Source: Acetobacteraceae bacterium
Lineage (GTDB): Bacteria; Pseudomonadota; Alphaproteobacteria; Acetobacterales; Acetobacteraceae
Length of the DNA stretch: 64,000 bases
Direction: 5' to 3'
Assembly: GCA_039613835.1 (NCBI GenBank)
Contig: CP154827.1
Span: 1,334,501-1,398,500, forward strand
In this document: positions 10,670-19,063 of the stretch, one piece after another
How positions within the stretch are numbered: the first letter of the stretch is position 1
Layout of the letters: every line of letters starts with the position of its first letter
Translations under genes and position numbers: made by a program
Notes under the pieces: model-generated
Databases searched by the model: none
The model's input: the letters and a program-made list of their open reading frames with translations, nothing else
What the model was told of the DNA's origin: nothing

Positions 10670-11701
10670 GTGACAGACATGCCGCAAACACCATTGGAGA
10701 CTGACGTAGCCATTATCGGGGCCGGGCCGACAGCCCTCTTTGCGGCATTTGAATGCAGCATGTTGCACCTGAAAACACTGCTGATCGATACGTTGGACGA
10801 GGTGGGCGGACAATGTGCCGCGCTCTATCCGGAGAAACCGATTTACGACATCCCCGCGCACCCCGCGATCACGGGCGGTGCCTTGGTTGAAGCCCTTGAG
10901 ACACAGATTGCACCGTTTGATGTGCCGCGCCTTCTGGGGCATCAGGTGACGACACTCAGCGGCTATCGCGGTGCATTCCGCCTTGGCACGGATAAAGGCG
11001 CGCAGGTCCATGCCAAAGCGATCATCATCGCCGCCGGCGCGGGCGCTTTCGGCCCGAACCGCCCGCCTCTGGACGCGCTTGGCGATTTTGAGAAGAGCGG
11101 CGCTGTGCGTTATTATGTCCGCCGCAAGTCCAATTTCACCGATAAAGATATCGTGATCGCCGGTGGTGGCGATTCGGCGTTGGACTGGGTGGTTGAGCTC
11201 TCCGATATCTGCCGGAAAATATATCTCGTCCATCGTCGCGACCGGTTTCGTGGCGCGCCGGAAACGCTGGCGCGGGTCGAGTCCTGCATCGCCTCCGGAA
11301 AGGCGGAAAAAATCGTTCCCTATCAGCTCCATGCGCTTCATGGCGTGGATGGGAAACTGGCGGAGGTGGAGGTGATTGACCTTGAGGGGAAAACCCGCCG
11401 CCTTGCTGCGACGCATCTTTTACCTTTTTACGGCCTCTCGACAGATCTCGGCCCGATTTTGGGCTGGAATCTCGCTGTGACGCGGAACACGTTGCCCGTC
11501 ATGCCCGTCACCATGGAGACAAACCAACCCGGCATTTTTGCGATTGGCGATGTCGCCAGTTATCCGGGCAAACTCAAGCTGATTTTACAAGGCTTCAGTG
11601 AGGGCGCGATGGCCGCGCACGCCATTTATCCTATTATTTATCCCGAGACGGCGTTGCATTTTGAGTATTCGACCAGTAAAGGCGTGCCTCAACCGGGGTG
11701 A
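10670..11701 (+). CDS. Ferredoxin-NADP reductase, thioredoxin-reductase-like type
   Basis: This 343-residue flavoprotein has an N-terminal FAD motif (IIGAGPTALFAAFE, about residues 14-27), a central NADPH motif (IVIAGGGDSALDWVVE) and the C-terminal FAD segment GIFAIGDVASYPGKLKL. It lacks the redox CxxC that true thioredoxin reductases carry. This matches the type-2 ferredoxin/flavodoxin-NADP reductases of alphaproteobacteria and Bacillus YumC. It transfers electrons between NADPH and ferredoxin or flavodoxin in the cytoplasm. It is transcribed in the same direction as alr-dadA but separated from alr by about 70 bases. Confidence 0.9.
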   Translation: MTDMPQTPLETDVAIIGAGPTALFAAFECSMLHLKTLLIDTLDEVGGQCAALYPEKPIYDIPAHPAITGGALVEALETQIAPFDVPRLLGHQVTTLSGYRGAFRLGTDKGAQVHAKAIIIAAGAGAFGPNRPPLDALGDFEKSGAVRYYVRRKSNFTDKDIVIAGGGDSALDWVVELSDICRKIYLVHRRDRFRGAPETLARVESCIASGKAEKIVPYQLHALHGVDGKLAEVEVIDLEGKTRRLAATHLLPFYGLSTDLGPILGWNLAVTRNTLPVMPVTMETNQPGIFAIGDVASYPGKLKLILQGFSEGAMAAHAIYPIIYPETALHFEYSTSKGVPQPG

Positions 11702-11773
11702 TGATGCGACATCAGGCGGGCGCTGGCACCTTTAAGACTTAACAGTAAAATCTGGTTTTGCTACGGTATCAAT

Positions 11774-12961
11774 ATGAAGCACGCGGACCCGCCAAAACAA
11801 AATGACCATGTAATGGCCCTCTCCGCGCCCGATAATGGTGGCATACTGACGATCAATCTCTCCGCCATCGGTGAGAATTATCAGCGTCTGACGAGGGAAG
11901 TCGGCCCTTCAGTCGATGTTGCCGCTGCTGTCAAGACCAATGCTTACGGACTCGGTGTCGCGCAGGTCGCGCCTGCCCTTTACGCGGCAGGATGCCGACG
12001 TTTTTTTGTCGCAACACGTGATGAAGCACTTGAATTACGCGCCATCATGGATCGCTGCGCAGACGGTCAAAGCGTTCGTGACGTCGCCATCCACCTCCTT
12101 AACGGGCCTTTCACGGACGATGATGCAGCCCTGGCGGCGGCCCGCATCAGCCCGATCATTAACAGCCTTGCCCAATTGACACGCTGGAAAAGCGTGATCG
12201 CCGCGCATCACGATGCGCCACCCTGCGTGCTGCAATTTGATACCGGCATGTCGCGCTACGGCATGTCGCTTGCGGAGGCGCAGCGTCTCGCGTGGGAGCC
12301 CGATCTTTTAAACGGGGTTCCCGTCGCCTTCACAATGAGCCACCTCGCCAATGCCGATGCCGCATCCGACCCGCGCAATGCCGCCCAACTAGCAGCGTTT
12401 GAGGCCATCCTGGCCTACCTCCCGCCCGGTCCCTCTTCAATTGCCGCTTCGAGCGGCATTTTTCTTGGGGAACGCTTTCATCGCGACGTGGTGCGCCCCG
12501 GTTACGCCCTTTATGGCGGCAACCCGACGCCGGGCCGCCCGAACCCTATGAAGCCGGTGATCGCCCTCTATGCCCGTATGATCCAGGCACGGACCGTGCC
12601 GGAAGGCGCGGAAGTGGGATATGGCAGTACCTTCCGTGCCCCGCGTGAAAGCCGAATTGCGACGCTTGCCATCGGCTATGCGGACGGGCTTCTGCGCAGT
12701 ACTGGCGGTAAAATCTCCGCCGTGCATCCCGCCTTTCCCGACATTGCCCTCCCCTGTGTTGGTCGCATATCGATGGACAGCATGGCCATCGATATCACGG
12801 ATCTGCCAACAACTGACCTTGCGGAAAATACCCTGTTCGAAATTATCGGCCCGCACCGCCCTTTGGATGACGTCGCTGCCGCCCTCTCAACGATTGGCTA
12901 TGAGGTGCTGACATCATTGGGCGCGCGGCATTTCCGCCTTTATCATGAGGACCCTTCATGA
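11774..12961 (+). CDS. alr: Alanine racemase
   Basis: This is a 395-residue fold-type III PLP enzyme. The PLP lysine is in AAVKTNAYGLG (about residues 54-64), and the catalytic tyrosine region is GYGSTFRAPRESRIATLAIGYADG in two adjacent blocks. It interconverts L- and D-alanine. A slightly downstream start (MALSAPDNGG) is possible. The stop overlaps the dadA start by 4 bases (ATGA), which couples the racemase to D-amino-acid oxidation. This is the arrangement of a catabolic dadX-dadA pair, although the same racemase could also supply cell-wall D-alanine. Confidence 0.95.
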   Translation: MKHADPPKQNDHVMALSAPDNGGILTINLSAIGENYQRLTREVGPSVDVAAAVKTNAYGLGVAQVAPALYAAGCRRFFVATRDEALELRAIMDRCADGQSVRDVAIHLLNGPFTDDDAALAAARISPIINSLAQLTRWKSVIAAHHDAPPCVLQFDTGMSRYGMSLAEAQRLAWEPDLLNGVPVAFTMSHLANADAASDPRNAAQLAAFEAILAYLPPGPSSIAASSGIFLGERFHRDVVRPGYALYGGNPTPGRPNPMKPVIALYARMIQARTVPEGAEVGYGSTFRAPRESRIATLAIGYADGLLRSTGGKISAVHPAFPDIALPCVGRISMDSMAIDITDLPTTDLAENTLFEIIGPHRPLDDVAAALSTIGYEVLTSLGARHFRLYHEDPS

Positions 12962-14217
12962 AAATTCTCATTCTTGGCGCCGGTGTGGTCGGCGTGACAA
13001 CAGCATGGTATCTGGCTGAGGAGGGTCACGACGTCGCCATTATTGACCGCCAGCCCGGTGTCGCGATGGAAACATCTTTCGGCAATGCAGGGCAGATCTC
13101 TCCAGGTTATTCGACACCCTGGGCCATGCCGGGCCTGCCTTTAAAGGCCGCGCGCTGGCTCCTCCAGAAGGAAAGCCCGCTTGTCATCCGCCCGGGTGCC
13201 CTGACGCCCTTGGGTCTGCGCTTCATGATGCAGGTCCTGGATAATTGCACCCATCACGCTTACGACATTAATAAAGGCCGGATGCTGCGCATCGCGGAAT
13301 ATAGTCGCGACTGTCTCGTAAAACTCCGTGAGATGACGGACATCCAATATGAGGGTCGCCAGAAGGGCCTGATCCAGCTCTTCCGCACACAGGCGCAGAT
13401 TGATCATGCGCAGGAGGATATGCGGCTTCTTGCAGAAAATGGCGTGCCCCATGATTTTCTGTCAACGCAGGAAATCCTGACCCATGAGCCCGGGCTTGAG
13501 GGCGCGCGCGCGCGCCTGATGGGCGGGTTACGCCTGCCGGGTGATGAAAGCGGCGACTCCTTTCTTTTCACGAAGCACCTTGCGGAGAAAGCGGCGGCGC
13601 GCGGCGTCAAATTTCGGTTCCGTGTGCAGATTGATGCACTCGACGCGGCCTCTGACGCGATATATGGCGTGCGCACCTCCGAGGGGCGTCTGACGGCCGA
13701 TGCGTATGTCCTGGCCACGGGAAGCTACGCGCCGCGCTTCCTCAAGCCGCTTAACATTAAAATACCGGTCTATCCGGTCAAGGGCTATTCTCTGACAGCA
13801 CCCATAACCGACCCGACATGTGTTCCGACGGCGACGGTCAATGATGAGACCTTCAAGGTCGCGATTACGCGGTTCGATCAGCGCGTGCGGATCGGCGGCA
13901 CGGCGGAGCTGACAGGTTACAGGACTCAGCTTTCCGCAGATCGCCGGGCGACGCTTGAGCGTTCTTTTTCCGAACTTTTCGGCGGGGCTGATTTACGTCA
14001 GGCAACATACTGGACGGGTTTGCGCCCCTGCACGCCGGACGGAACGCCCATTATCGGACCCGCAGGGCGTTACCGCAACTTATGGCTCAATGCCGGCCAC
14101 GGCACATTAGGGTGGACGATGGCATGTGGTGCGGGCCAATTACTGGCGCATCGAATCAGCGGGAAGAAAACGGAGATTCCTGCCTTGGATCTCTCAATCG
14201 ATCGTTACTCAGCCTGA
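12958..14217 (+). CDS. dadA: D-amino-acid dehydrogenase
   Basis: This is an intact 419-residue FAD-dependent oxidoreductase of the DAO family. It begins with the dinucleotide-binding motif ILGAGVVGVTTAWYLAEEGH (residues 3-22), followed by SFGNAGQISPGYSTPWA, typical of DadA, and ends with the FAD-contacting NAGHGTLGWTMACGAG. It oxidises D-alanine and related D-amino acids to keto acids, feeding electrons to the respiratory chain at the membrane. It is translationally coupled to alr by a 4-base overlap. Confidence 0.95.
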   Translation: MKILILGAGVVGVTTAWYLAEEGHDVAIIDRQPGVAMETSFGNAGQISPGYSTPWAMPGLPLKAARWLLQKESPLVIRPGALTPLGLRFMMQVLDNCTHHAYDINKGRMLRIAEYSRDCLVKLREMTDIQYEGRQKGLIQLFRTQAQIDHAQEDMRLLAENGVPHDFLSTQEILTHEPGLEGARARLMGGLRLPGDESGDSFLFTKHLAEKAAARGVKFRFRVQIDALDAASDAIYGVRTSEGRLTADAYVLATGSYAPRFLKPLNIKIPVYPVKGYSLTAPITDPTCVPTATVNDETFKVAITRFDQRVRIGGTAELTGYRTQLSADRRATLERSFSELFGGADLRQATYWTGLRPCTPDGTPIIGPAGRYRNLWLNAGHGTLGWTMACGAGQLLAHRISGKKTEIPALDLSIDRYSA

Positions 14218-14615
14218 TCAACTAACCACCGTTCCTATCTGGCGCTTGCCGAAACGCGTGTGACGACGCGATTGCGCGCTGGTGGGTCGTGCGACGCTTC
14301 CGCCTCTTAAAAAGGCCGAAGCACGCCGCGGGCGCCTTATCCTGGATCAGCCGAACTTTGAGAACGCATCATGGCGCGTGAAAAGAAATCTATATTGCTT
14401 TGAGAGGTAATCGCGTCCTATCATTGCGTATTAATTAATAATATGTTGCATTAAAAAATATTTTTATCGTTTACGTGATTATTATTTAGGATAATTTTTG
14501 TCAAAAAAAGACTTCGTTCCACGTTTTAACAAAACTATTCCATTTTTATATTGATTTAAATGGTCGCCATGGGATCAAAATAATTTAACAATCAATTTCA
14601 CGAAGCAGGATGCCC
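14218..14615. other. Gene-free stretch, AT-rich in its second half
   Basis: No coding frame is supported here. From about 14390 the composition turns strongly AT-rich (runs such as ttaattaataatatg and aaaaaatatttttatcg), in contrast to the GC-rich surroundings. This suggests the promoter region and left edge of the horizontally acquired toxin operon that follows. Confidence 0.5.
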
Positions 14616-15161
14616 ATGGATAATTTGCTGCCGCCCCCATTCCAGTCCGCGCATCCCCATTTTGATGAGCCATCAACTACTTCGCCGCTCCCGCAGGCCG
14701 TGACGGATTTCCGCGCGACATCCGCCCCAGTTAATCCGCCTGACGCCGGGGTGCGGCATGACGTCCTGCCTGCCGCGAAGGGCGGCACACCCGTGCTGGA
14801 CGTCATCGCGGCACGTCAGCAGACGGCGGATTATTTATGGAACGTGACAGGCCCGGAAACACTGCTGGCCGCAACTCACCTTGCGTCAGCGCAGTCCCCA
14901 ATGTCCGGTCATCCGATTACGTCATCTCTGGCCAGTGCGGGCAGGGGAGCGTCGGAATTCTTGGCGAGCAGCGCCCTGACCGCCGGCCCCGCAGCCTCGC
15001 TTTTGAAACCGGCCTCATCGGCGCTCACCTTTCTGACAGGTGACACTGCTTTGATGCAGCCGGTAACAAAACCCGTCACAGCGCCAGAACACGCACCCGC
15101 CGCCGATCACGCGACGTTGATCACGCTCAATGACGCGTCTGACCTGCAATCCCGGCCTTGA
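14616..15161 (+). CDS. Hypothetical protein, first cistron of the toxin operon
   Basis: I do not recognise this 181-residue protein. It is rich in Pro, Ala and Ser with no signal peptide or clear domain. It starts MDNLLPPPFQSAHPHFDEPS; an ATG two codons earlier (14610) is also possible. Its TGA overlaps the TTG start of the repeat protein in the sequence TTGA, suggesting translational coupling. Alternatively it is the N-terminal part of one larger exoprotein split by a frameshift here. Its position suggests a role in display or export of the downstream repeat and toxin proteins, but nothing in the sequence proves this. Confidence 0.5.
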   Translation: MDNLLPPPFQSAHPHFDEPSTTSPLPQAVTDFRATSAPVNPPDAGVRHDVLPAAKGGTPVLDVIAARQQTADYLWNVTGPETLLAATHLASAQSPMSGHPITSSLASAGRGASEFLASSALTAGPAASLLKPASSALTFLTGDTALMQPVTKPVTAPEHAPAADHATLITLNDASDLQSRP

Positions 15162-16534
15162 AGCTGTCCTCTTACGGTATGAACCTTGGACCGATTTGGG
15201 AAGCGGCGCCGGGCGGAGGGTGGACAACAGGTGGCGGTGACGGTGGATGGAATATCAGCATCGGGCCGATCAACCCCGTCATGCCGGGCTATTATCCCCC
15301 GCTCGTCAGGCTCCCTTCCCCCGCAGAGGTGCGCTGGAGCGACGCGCATTCACCCAATGCGATGGCCGCTTACGGCAATATTTTCCGCGATGTCTTTGGT
15401 CGCAACGCGTCAGATGTTGATCTGAATTGGGCCGCCCAGCAGGTCGGCAATGGATGGACGTTAGAACAATATCGCTGGGATCAGTCGCACACTAATACGG
15501 CCCTTAATATTTATCGCGGCGTTTTCCGCGATGTTCATGGACATGACGCGGCCCAGGTGGACGTTGATTTCGCGTCACAGAAAATCATCCATGGCGCGTT
15601 TCTTCAACAATATCGCTGGGATGAGGCCCATAATGATGAGGCCCTCGGGCGGGAATATAAAGCGGTTTTCAGAACCGTTCATGGTCGAGACCCGGTCCAA
15701 TCTGATCTGAACTTTGCCGCAAAGCGGATCGGTACCGATACGTCTCTCGATCAATATCGTTGGGATGAAGCGCATAGCGACTATGCGCACGGCAATTACG
15801 CAAAACTCTTTAAAGATATTCACGGACGCGACGCAACTGCCGCCGACATTGATGACGCCGCGAGGCGCATTGGTACGGACACATCCTGGCAGCAATATCG
15901 ATTGGAGGAGGCGGGCAGTGCCGATGTGCTTGCAAGCATCCTACGATCTTACCAGCGGATATATATGCATGGCACATCTTCTGCCGAAATTGACGCCATC
16001 GCGCAGAAAATCGCCGATGGCGCATCCTGGCAGCAATATTGGAAGGACGAGGCAAACAGTCCCTCCGCACGTGCGGGTTATGCGAACGCCTATAAAACAT
16101 TCATGCGCATGACCCGTCTCAAGCCGATATTGATTGGGCCGCCGAGCAGATCAGCAATGGTTACTCCCTCAAAGATTATCGCACGATTGAGGCCCAAAAC
16201 GCCGAGTCAACGCGCGTCATCACGTCTATCAGTGAGGAGATAAGTTGGCACAGCGCCGACAGAAGCGCAGCTCAAACAAGCGCGGTATGACCTGGGAGGC
16301 GGGTGGGGCCTCGATTACGTCAGGATCAAATTCGCCTATTCCCCCGAGACAGCAAATCGTCTGTCCAAACTTTATCACGACGCTGTCGCGGGCCTTGGTG
16401 ACACGTATCGCGAGACCGTCACGGTCGGGCGCGAGGTATTCGTCAAAACGCTGCAGTATGCAGCAGCAAATAAAGAAATTATTTTCGAAAATATCGCCAC
16501 GGCTTCCTTAGGAAGATGGATCCAGGCACGATAG
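15158..16534 (+). pseudogene. Tandem-repeat protein with DUF4214-like units, frameshifted
   Basis: This is the second cistron of the toxin operon. After a Gly/Trp/Pro-rich leader of about 57 residues come six tandem units of about 47 residues, then a 100-residue C-terminal region (DLGGGWGLDYVR ... GRWIQAR). Each unit carries the pattern YRWDEAHS, an aromatic helix, HGRDP, a D..AA..I block and a G.SL.Q end. This resembles the helical DUF4214 repeats of bacterial surface and secreted proteins; the match is by eye. The frame breaks near 16105, inside unit six, where adding one base restores HDPSQADIDWAAEQI. It breaks again near 16260, restoring EAQLKQARYD. The restored frame ends at the TAG at 16532-16534, overlapping the next start by 19 bases. 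Confidence 0.65.
15329..16176 (+). repeat. Six tandem 47-residue coding repeats
   Basis: There are six diverged copies of about 141 bases. Units begin at the sequences encoding VRWSDAHS, YRWDQSHT, YRWDEAHN, YRWDEAHS, YRLEEAGS and YWKDEANS, each followed 20-22 residues later by GRN, GHD, GRD, GRD, GTS or HDP. Divergence between copies is moderate at protein level and high at DNA level, so these are old repeats maintained by selection and not a recent expansion. Confidence 0.8.
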
Positions 16535-17356
16535 CTAAATATCTCGTCTCACTCATCGTGCGTGAGGGCGTAGAGCTGATTTCGAATACGATATCCAGCA
16601 ATACGTCTCATCAGCCGAAAATCACACTAAGGGAACCGACCCAGGATGGCGCGACCGTTTATTACCCGTCACCTTCCGTTGTGACGTTGCGGAAATATCT
16701 CGACGCTTACTTCCAGACCGATGAAGACGATCTTGTCGCGCACATCTCCTCCCTCCCGATTAATGAGCGCCTCCCTTATCTCAAGGAACTCACGGAAGCG
16801 ACGGAGGAGGAACTCCAGACCCTACTCATTATGGCGAACGCCATCCCGGACGATCATTCGGCGGCACCACCGAAGGGGGAATGGTGGCTCCGACTCTTCG
16901 GATAATGGAAGTGGCCCGCCCGATGATGATAATAAGAATCTCGACAAATTCCCGAAGCTTGGCCAAAATGACGGCGGGCCCGGGACTTTTGAGAAAGCAA
17001 ATGAGAGTTTCGGCAAAGAAGCCGCCGCTTATCAGGAACGCGTCACCGGCATACCGCAAGGAATGGCGTTCGTGTGCCGAAGGGGGATGGGACCTACGTT
17101 AAATTTGACGGCTATGACTCTAGAGCGCGATGTTTTGCAGGATGCGAAATATTATCGTAACTAACCGTTGCCGGGCATGAAGTTCAGTCGCGATTCCGTG
17201 ATGACTCAGATCAGATCTCAAATCGACGCGGCGGATGGAACGGCAATCGAATGGATCGTCCCAAATCAAGATGTAGCCGATCGGATCTTGCAAGTGCTCG
17301 ACGGGGCCCGTTTCGATTTCGACAACAATAATTTTAGTGTGAGGATTATGCCCTGA
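16516..17356 (+). pseudogene. Nuclease toxin resembling Tox-REase-5, frameshifted and interrupted
   Basis: The N-terminal 119 residues (MDPGTIAKYLVSLIVREGVE...) form a helical adaptor-like domain, followed by a Gly/Asp/Asn linker. The C-terminal domain reads YQERVTGIPQGMAF, VKFDGYDSRA, LQDAKYYRN, then WIVPNQDVADRI and FSVRIMP. This order (Y-x3-TG-x-P-G, FDGY, a D/E-x-K segment, a late EW-x-V) matches the restriction-endonuclease-fold toxin family Tox-REase-5 as I know it. Lesions: an extra G in the run 16875-16879, frame changes near 17072 and 17125, and an in-frame TAA at 17162-17164 between YYRN and PLPGMKF. The final TGA overlaps the next ATG (TGATG at 17354-17358). The toxin is presumed inactive. 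Confidence 0.7.
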
Positions 17357-18252
17357 TGGATAATTCACTTCTCATCCAAGCTGGAGGCGTTGACAAAATC
17401 CTGACCGCTCGAGAAAGCATCGCATGGAATCAGGCATTTCTCAGGTGTCTATGCGAAGAGACGCCGTGGACATCACCCTTTTCCGTTTGCGGAACAACCG
17501 CTCGACACGGCAATCTGAAGATTGAGGAAGACTTTTCCAATTTTCGAGGAAATGTCGCAACTCGCGCAGTCTGATTACAGAAAAGACGGATTTCGTAATG
17601 TAGGTAGGCCGGGTGCCCACCAACTCCTGCCAGATTCATATTCAAATATCGGATTCCATCTGAGCTACATAGATGATTACGGCGTAAAAAAATCGAAAGA
17701 ACGTTGCTCATTATCAATCCTCTCGCCAGCTTACAGTGAAGGCATCAGTGCGCTGCGCGGGCTCGCTTTCGACTGCGATTTTTACGGTGCCGGAGAAGTG
17801 AATGCGGCTTGGCTCGAGAGTGAGGCGATTGATCGAATCACCTCACTCTTCGCGCAATCATTTATTTCCTGTATTTCCTTCCTGATTGTCACCAGCGTCA
17901 TTTATCGGAGTTGCCGCACAGGTAAGTCGCTGTCAGGCGAAACGGTGTCGAATGAGAACGGCCCAATCATCGGCCCCATCACCTATTTCGGCAACCCCGC
18001 CGTCATTGACGTCCTTAAGGATGAGCCCGACATGCAGCCCTATGGCAACAGGCTCCTCCTTCGACTGACCGATGACATCGCTATGCCGAACGCCCTGAAA
18101 TCGTCGCGCGCCTCCACGCCATTCGTCGCAAATTACAGGACGCGAGAATCAAGTCGCTTGAGCAGAGCATTAATCGCGCCGATTGGGGGTGCGACAGCTC
18201 CAGCGTCTTGCAAGGTGAGCCGGAGCGCTGGGAGCGCAGGACGGAAAATTGA
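17356..18252 (+). pseudogene. Probable immunity protein for the nuclease toxin, broken
   Basis: It starts with an ATG overlapping the toxin stop, the expected position and coupling for a cognate immunity gene. Pieces read in several frames: MDNSLLIQAGGVDKILTARE from 17356; then FPIFEEMSQLAQSDYRKDGF through GPITYFGNPAVIDVLK from about 17520; and a C-terminus AERPEIVARLHAIRRKLQDA to the TGA at 18250-18252. An in-frame TGA is met near 17513 in the restored frame, and frameshifts occur near 17480 and 18080. The GRP...IGF and YFGNPAVIDVL segments suggest the Imm52 family, which I associate with Tox-REase-5 toxins; this is a tentative, knowledge-based assignment. Confidence 0.55.
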
Positions 18253-18421
18253 GGCCATCCGTTGAATGGGTCTTGCGCGCATAAAGGCCCACCTCAGCGC
18301 AACCGCCTCATCACCCACAAGCCGCAGCGACCCAACCATGCGGCGCGCGCCACTTTCATGCCTTGACTGCGCCTGACCTCAACCGGCATCCATCTCGCCA
18401 CAACCCTCACCCGCACAGTTC

Positions 18422-18451
18422 ACAAAAAAAACGGGGCCCGCGCGGCCCCGT
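18422..18451 (-). terminator. Rho-independent terminator of the secreted-protein gene
   Basis: On the minus strand a perfect GC-rich hairpin (ACGGGGCC / GGCCCCGT with a short CGCGCG-like loop) is followed by eight T residues. It lies about 25 bases after the stop of the 18477-18779 gene. Confidence 0.85.
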
Positions 18452-18476
18452 CCTTATGCATCGCGTTTCGCAGCTT

Positions 18477-18779
18477 TTACTGGGCGGCTGACGGCGCCGT
18501 TTTTTTCATATGGTGTCGATGGCGGTTTCCACATTTCTTGTGTTTGTGGCCCATCGCCTTGCAGTGCTTACCCATGTCTTTTTCACAGGATGGCGCGTTT
18601 TTCGCGCCTTGCTCACCCGCGATGTCCGTGCCTGGCGCCGCGGATGCCGGGGCTGCCGACATGCTGGCTGCCGGCTGGGCCGGTGCATCGGTGGTGACCT
18701 GCGCGAAAGCGAGAGCCGGCGCGCCCATCATGGCGCATGCCGACATAATGGTCAGAAAACGTCGATTAAAAACGGTCAT
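18477..18779 (-). CDS. Small secreted Cys/His/Lys-rich protein
   Basis: This 100-residue protein begins MTVFNRRFLTIMSACAMMGA, a standard Sec signal peptide ending around ALAFAQ. The mature part is an Ala/Pro-rich linker and then a compact tail rich in Cys, His and Lys: CEKDMGKHCKAMGHKHKKCG, then NRHRHHMKK. The tail could bind metal, but I do not recognise a named family. A longer frame starts 18 codons upstream; the chosen ATG follows an AAGGAGG-like ribosome-binding site at 18783-18790 on the minus strand. A strong terminator follows, so it is probably monocistronic. Confidence 0.75.
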   Translation of the reverse strand: MTVFNRRFLTIMSACAMMGAPALAFAQVTTDAPAQPAASMSAAPASAAPGTDIAGEQGAKNAPSCEKDMGKHCKAMGHKHKKCGNRHRHHMKKTAPSAAQ

Positions 18780-19010
18780 GTTGACCTCCTTGTTGAAACG
18801 AGTCCGGTCACATGACCGGCCATGACAACGCACCGGAGCCCGGTGAGTGAGGTGACGCTAGCAGGGAAGAAAATAAGTCGTAAGCTACAAAATTATATTA
18901 AATCTCGCCCATGTCATCGTTTTGCAGCCGTTTTGCCACGATTTGAACATCTTTCTCTGTAAGCCGTGGATCAAACGGGACATGACCATCTGGAATTTTA
19001 ACAGAAAGAC

Positions 19011-19040
19011 AAAAAACCCCCGCCTTTCAGCGGGGGTTTT
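19011..19040 (-). terminator. Rho-independent terminator of typA
   Basis: The hairpin CCCCCGC / GCGGGGG with loop CTTTCA is flanked by a T-run on the minus strand and also by TTTT on the plus strand. It sits 24 bases after the typA stop and could act in both directions. Confidence 0.85.
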
Positions 19041-19063
19041 CCAGTTCGAGACTTCTCGATACC

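Noticed and set aside
10670..11701. Thioredoxin reductase.
   Set aside because: The central CxxC redox motif is absent; length and C-terminus fit the type-2 ferredoxin-NADP reductase.
14390..14600. Possible replication origin in the AT-rich stretch.
   Set aside because: No DnaA-box cluster or origin-linked gene is visible; the AT-rich DNA is better explained as the upstream region of acquired genes.
15329..16176. CRISPR array, because of regular 141-base periodicity.
   Set aside because: The repeats are coding, diverged and contiguous without unique spacers.
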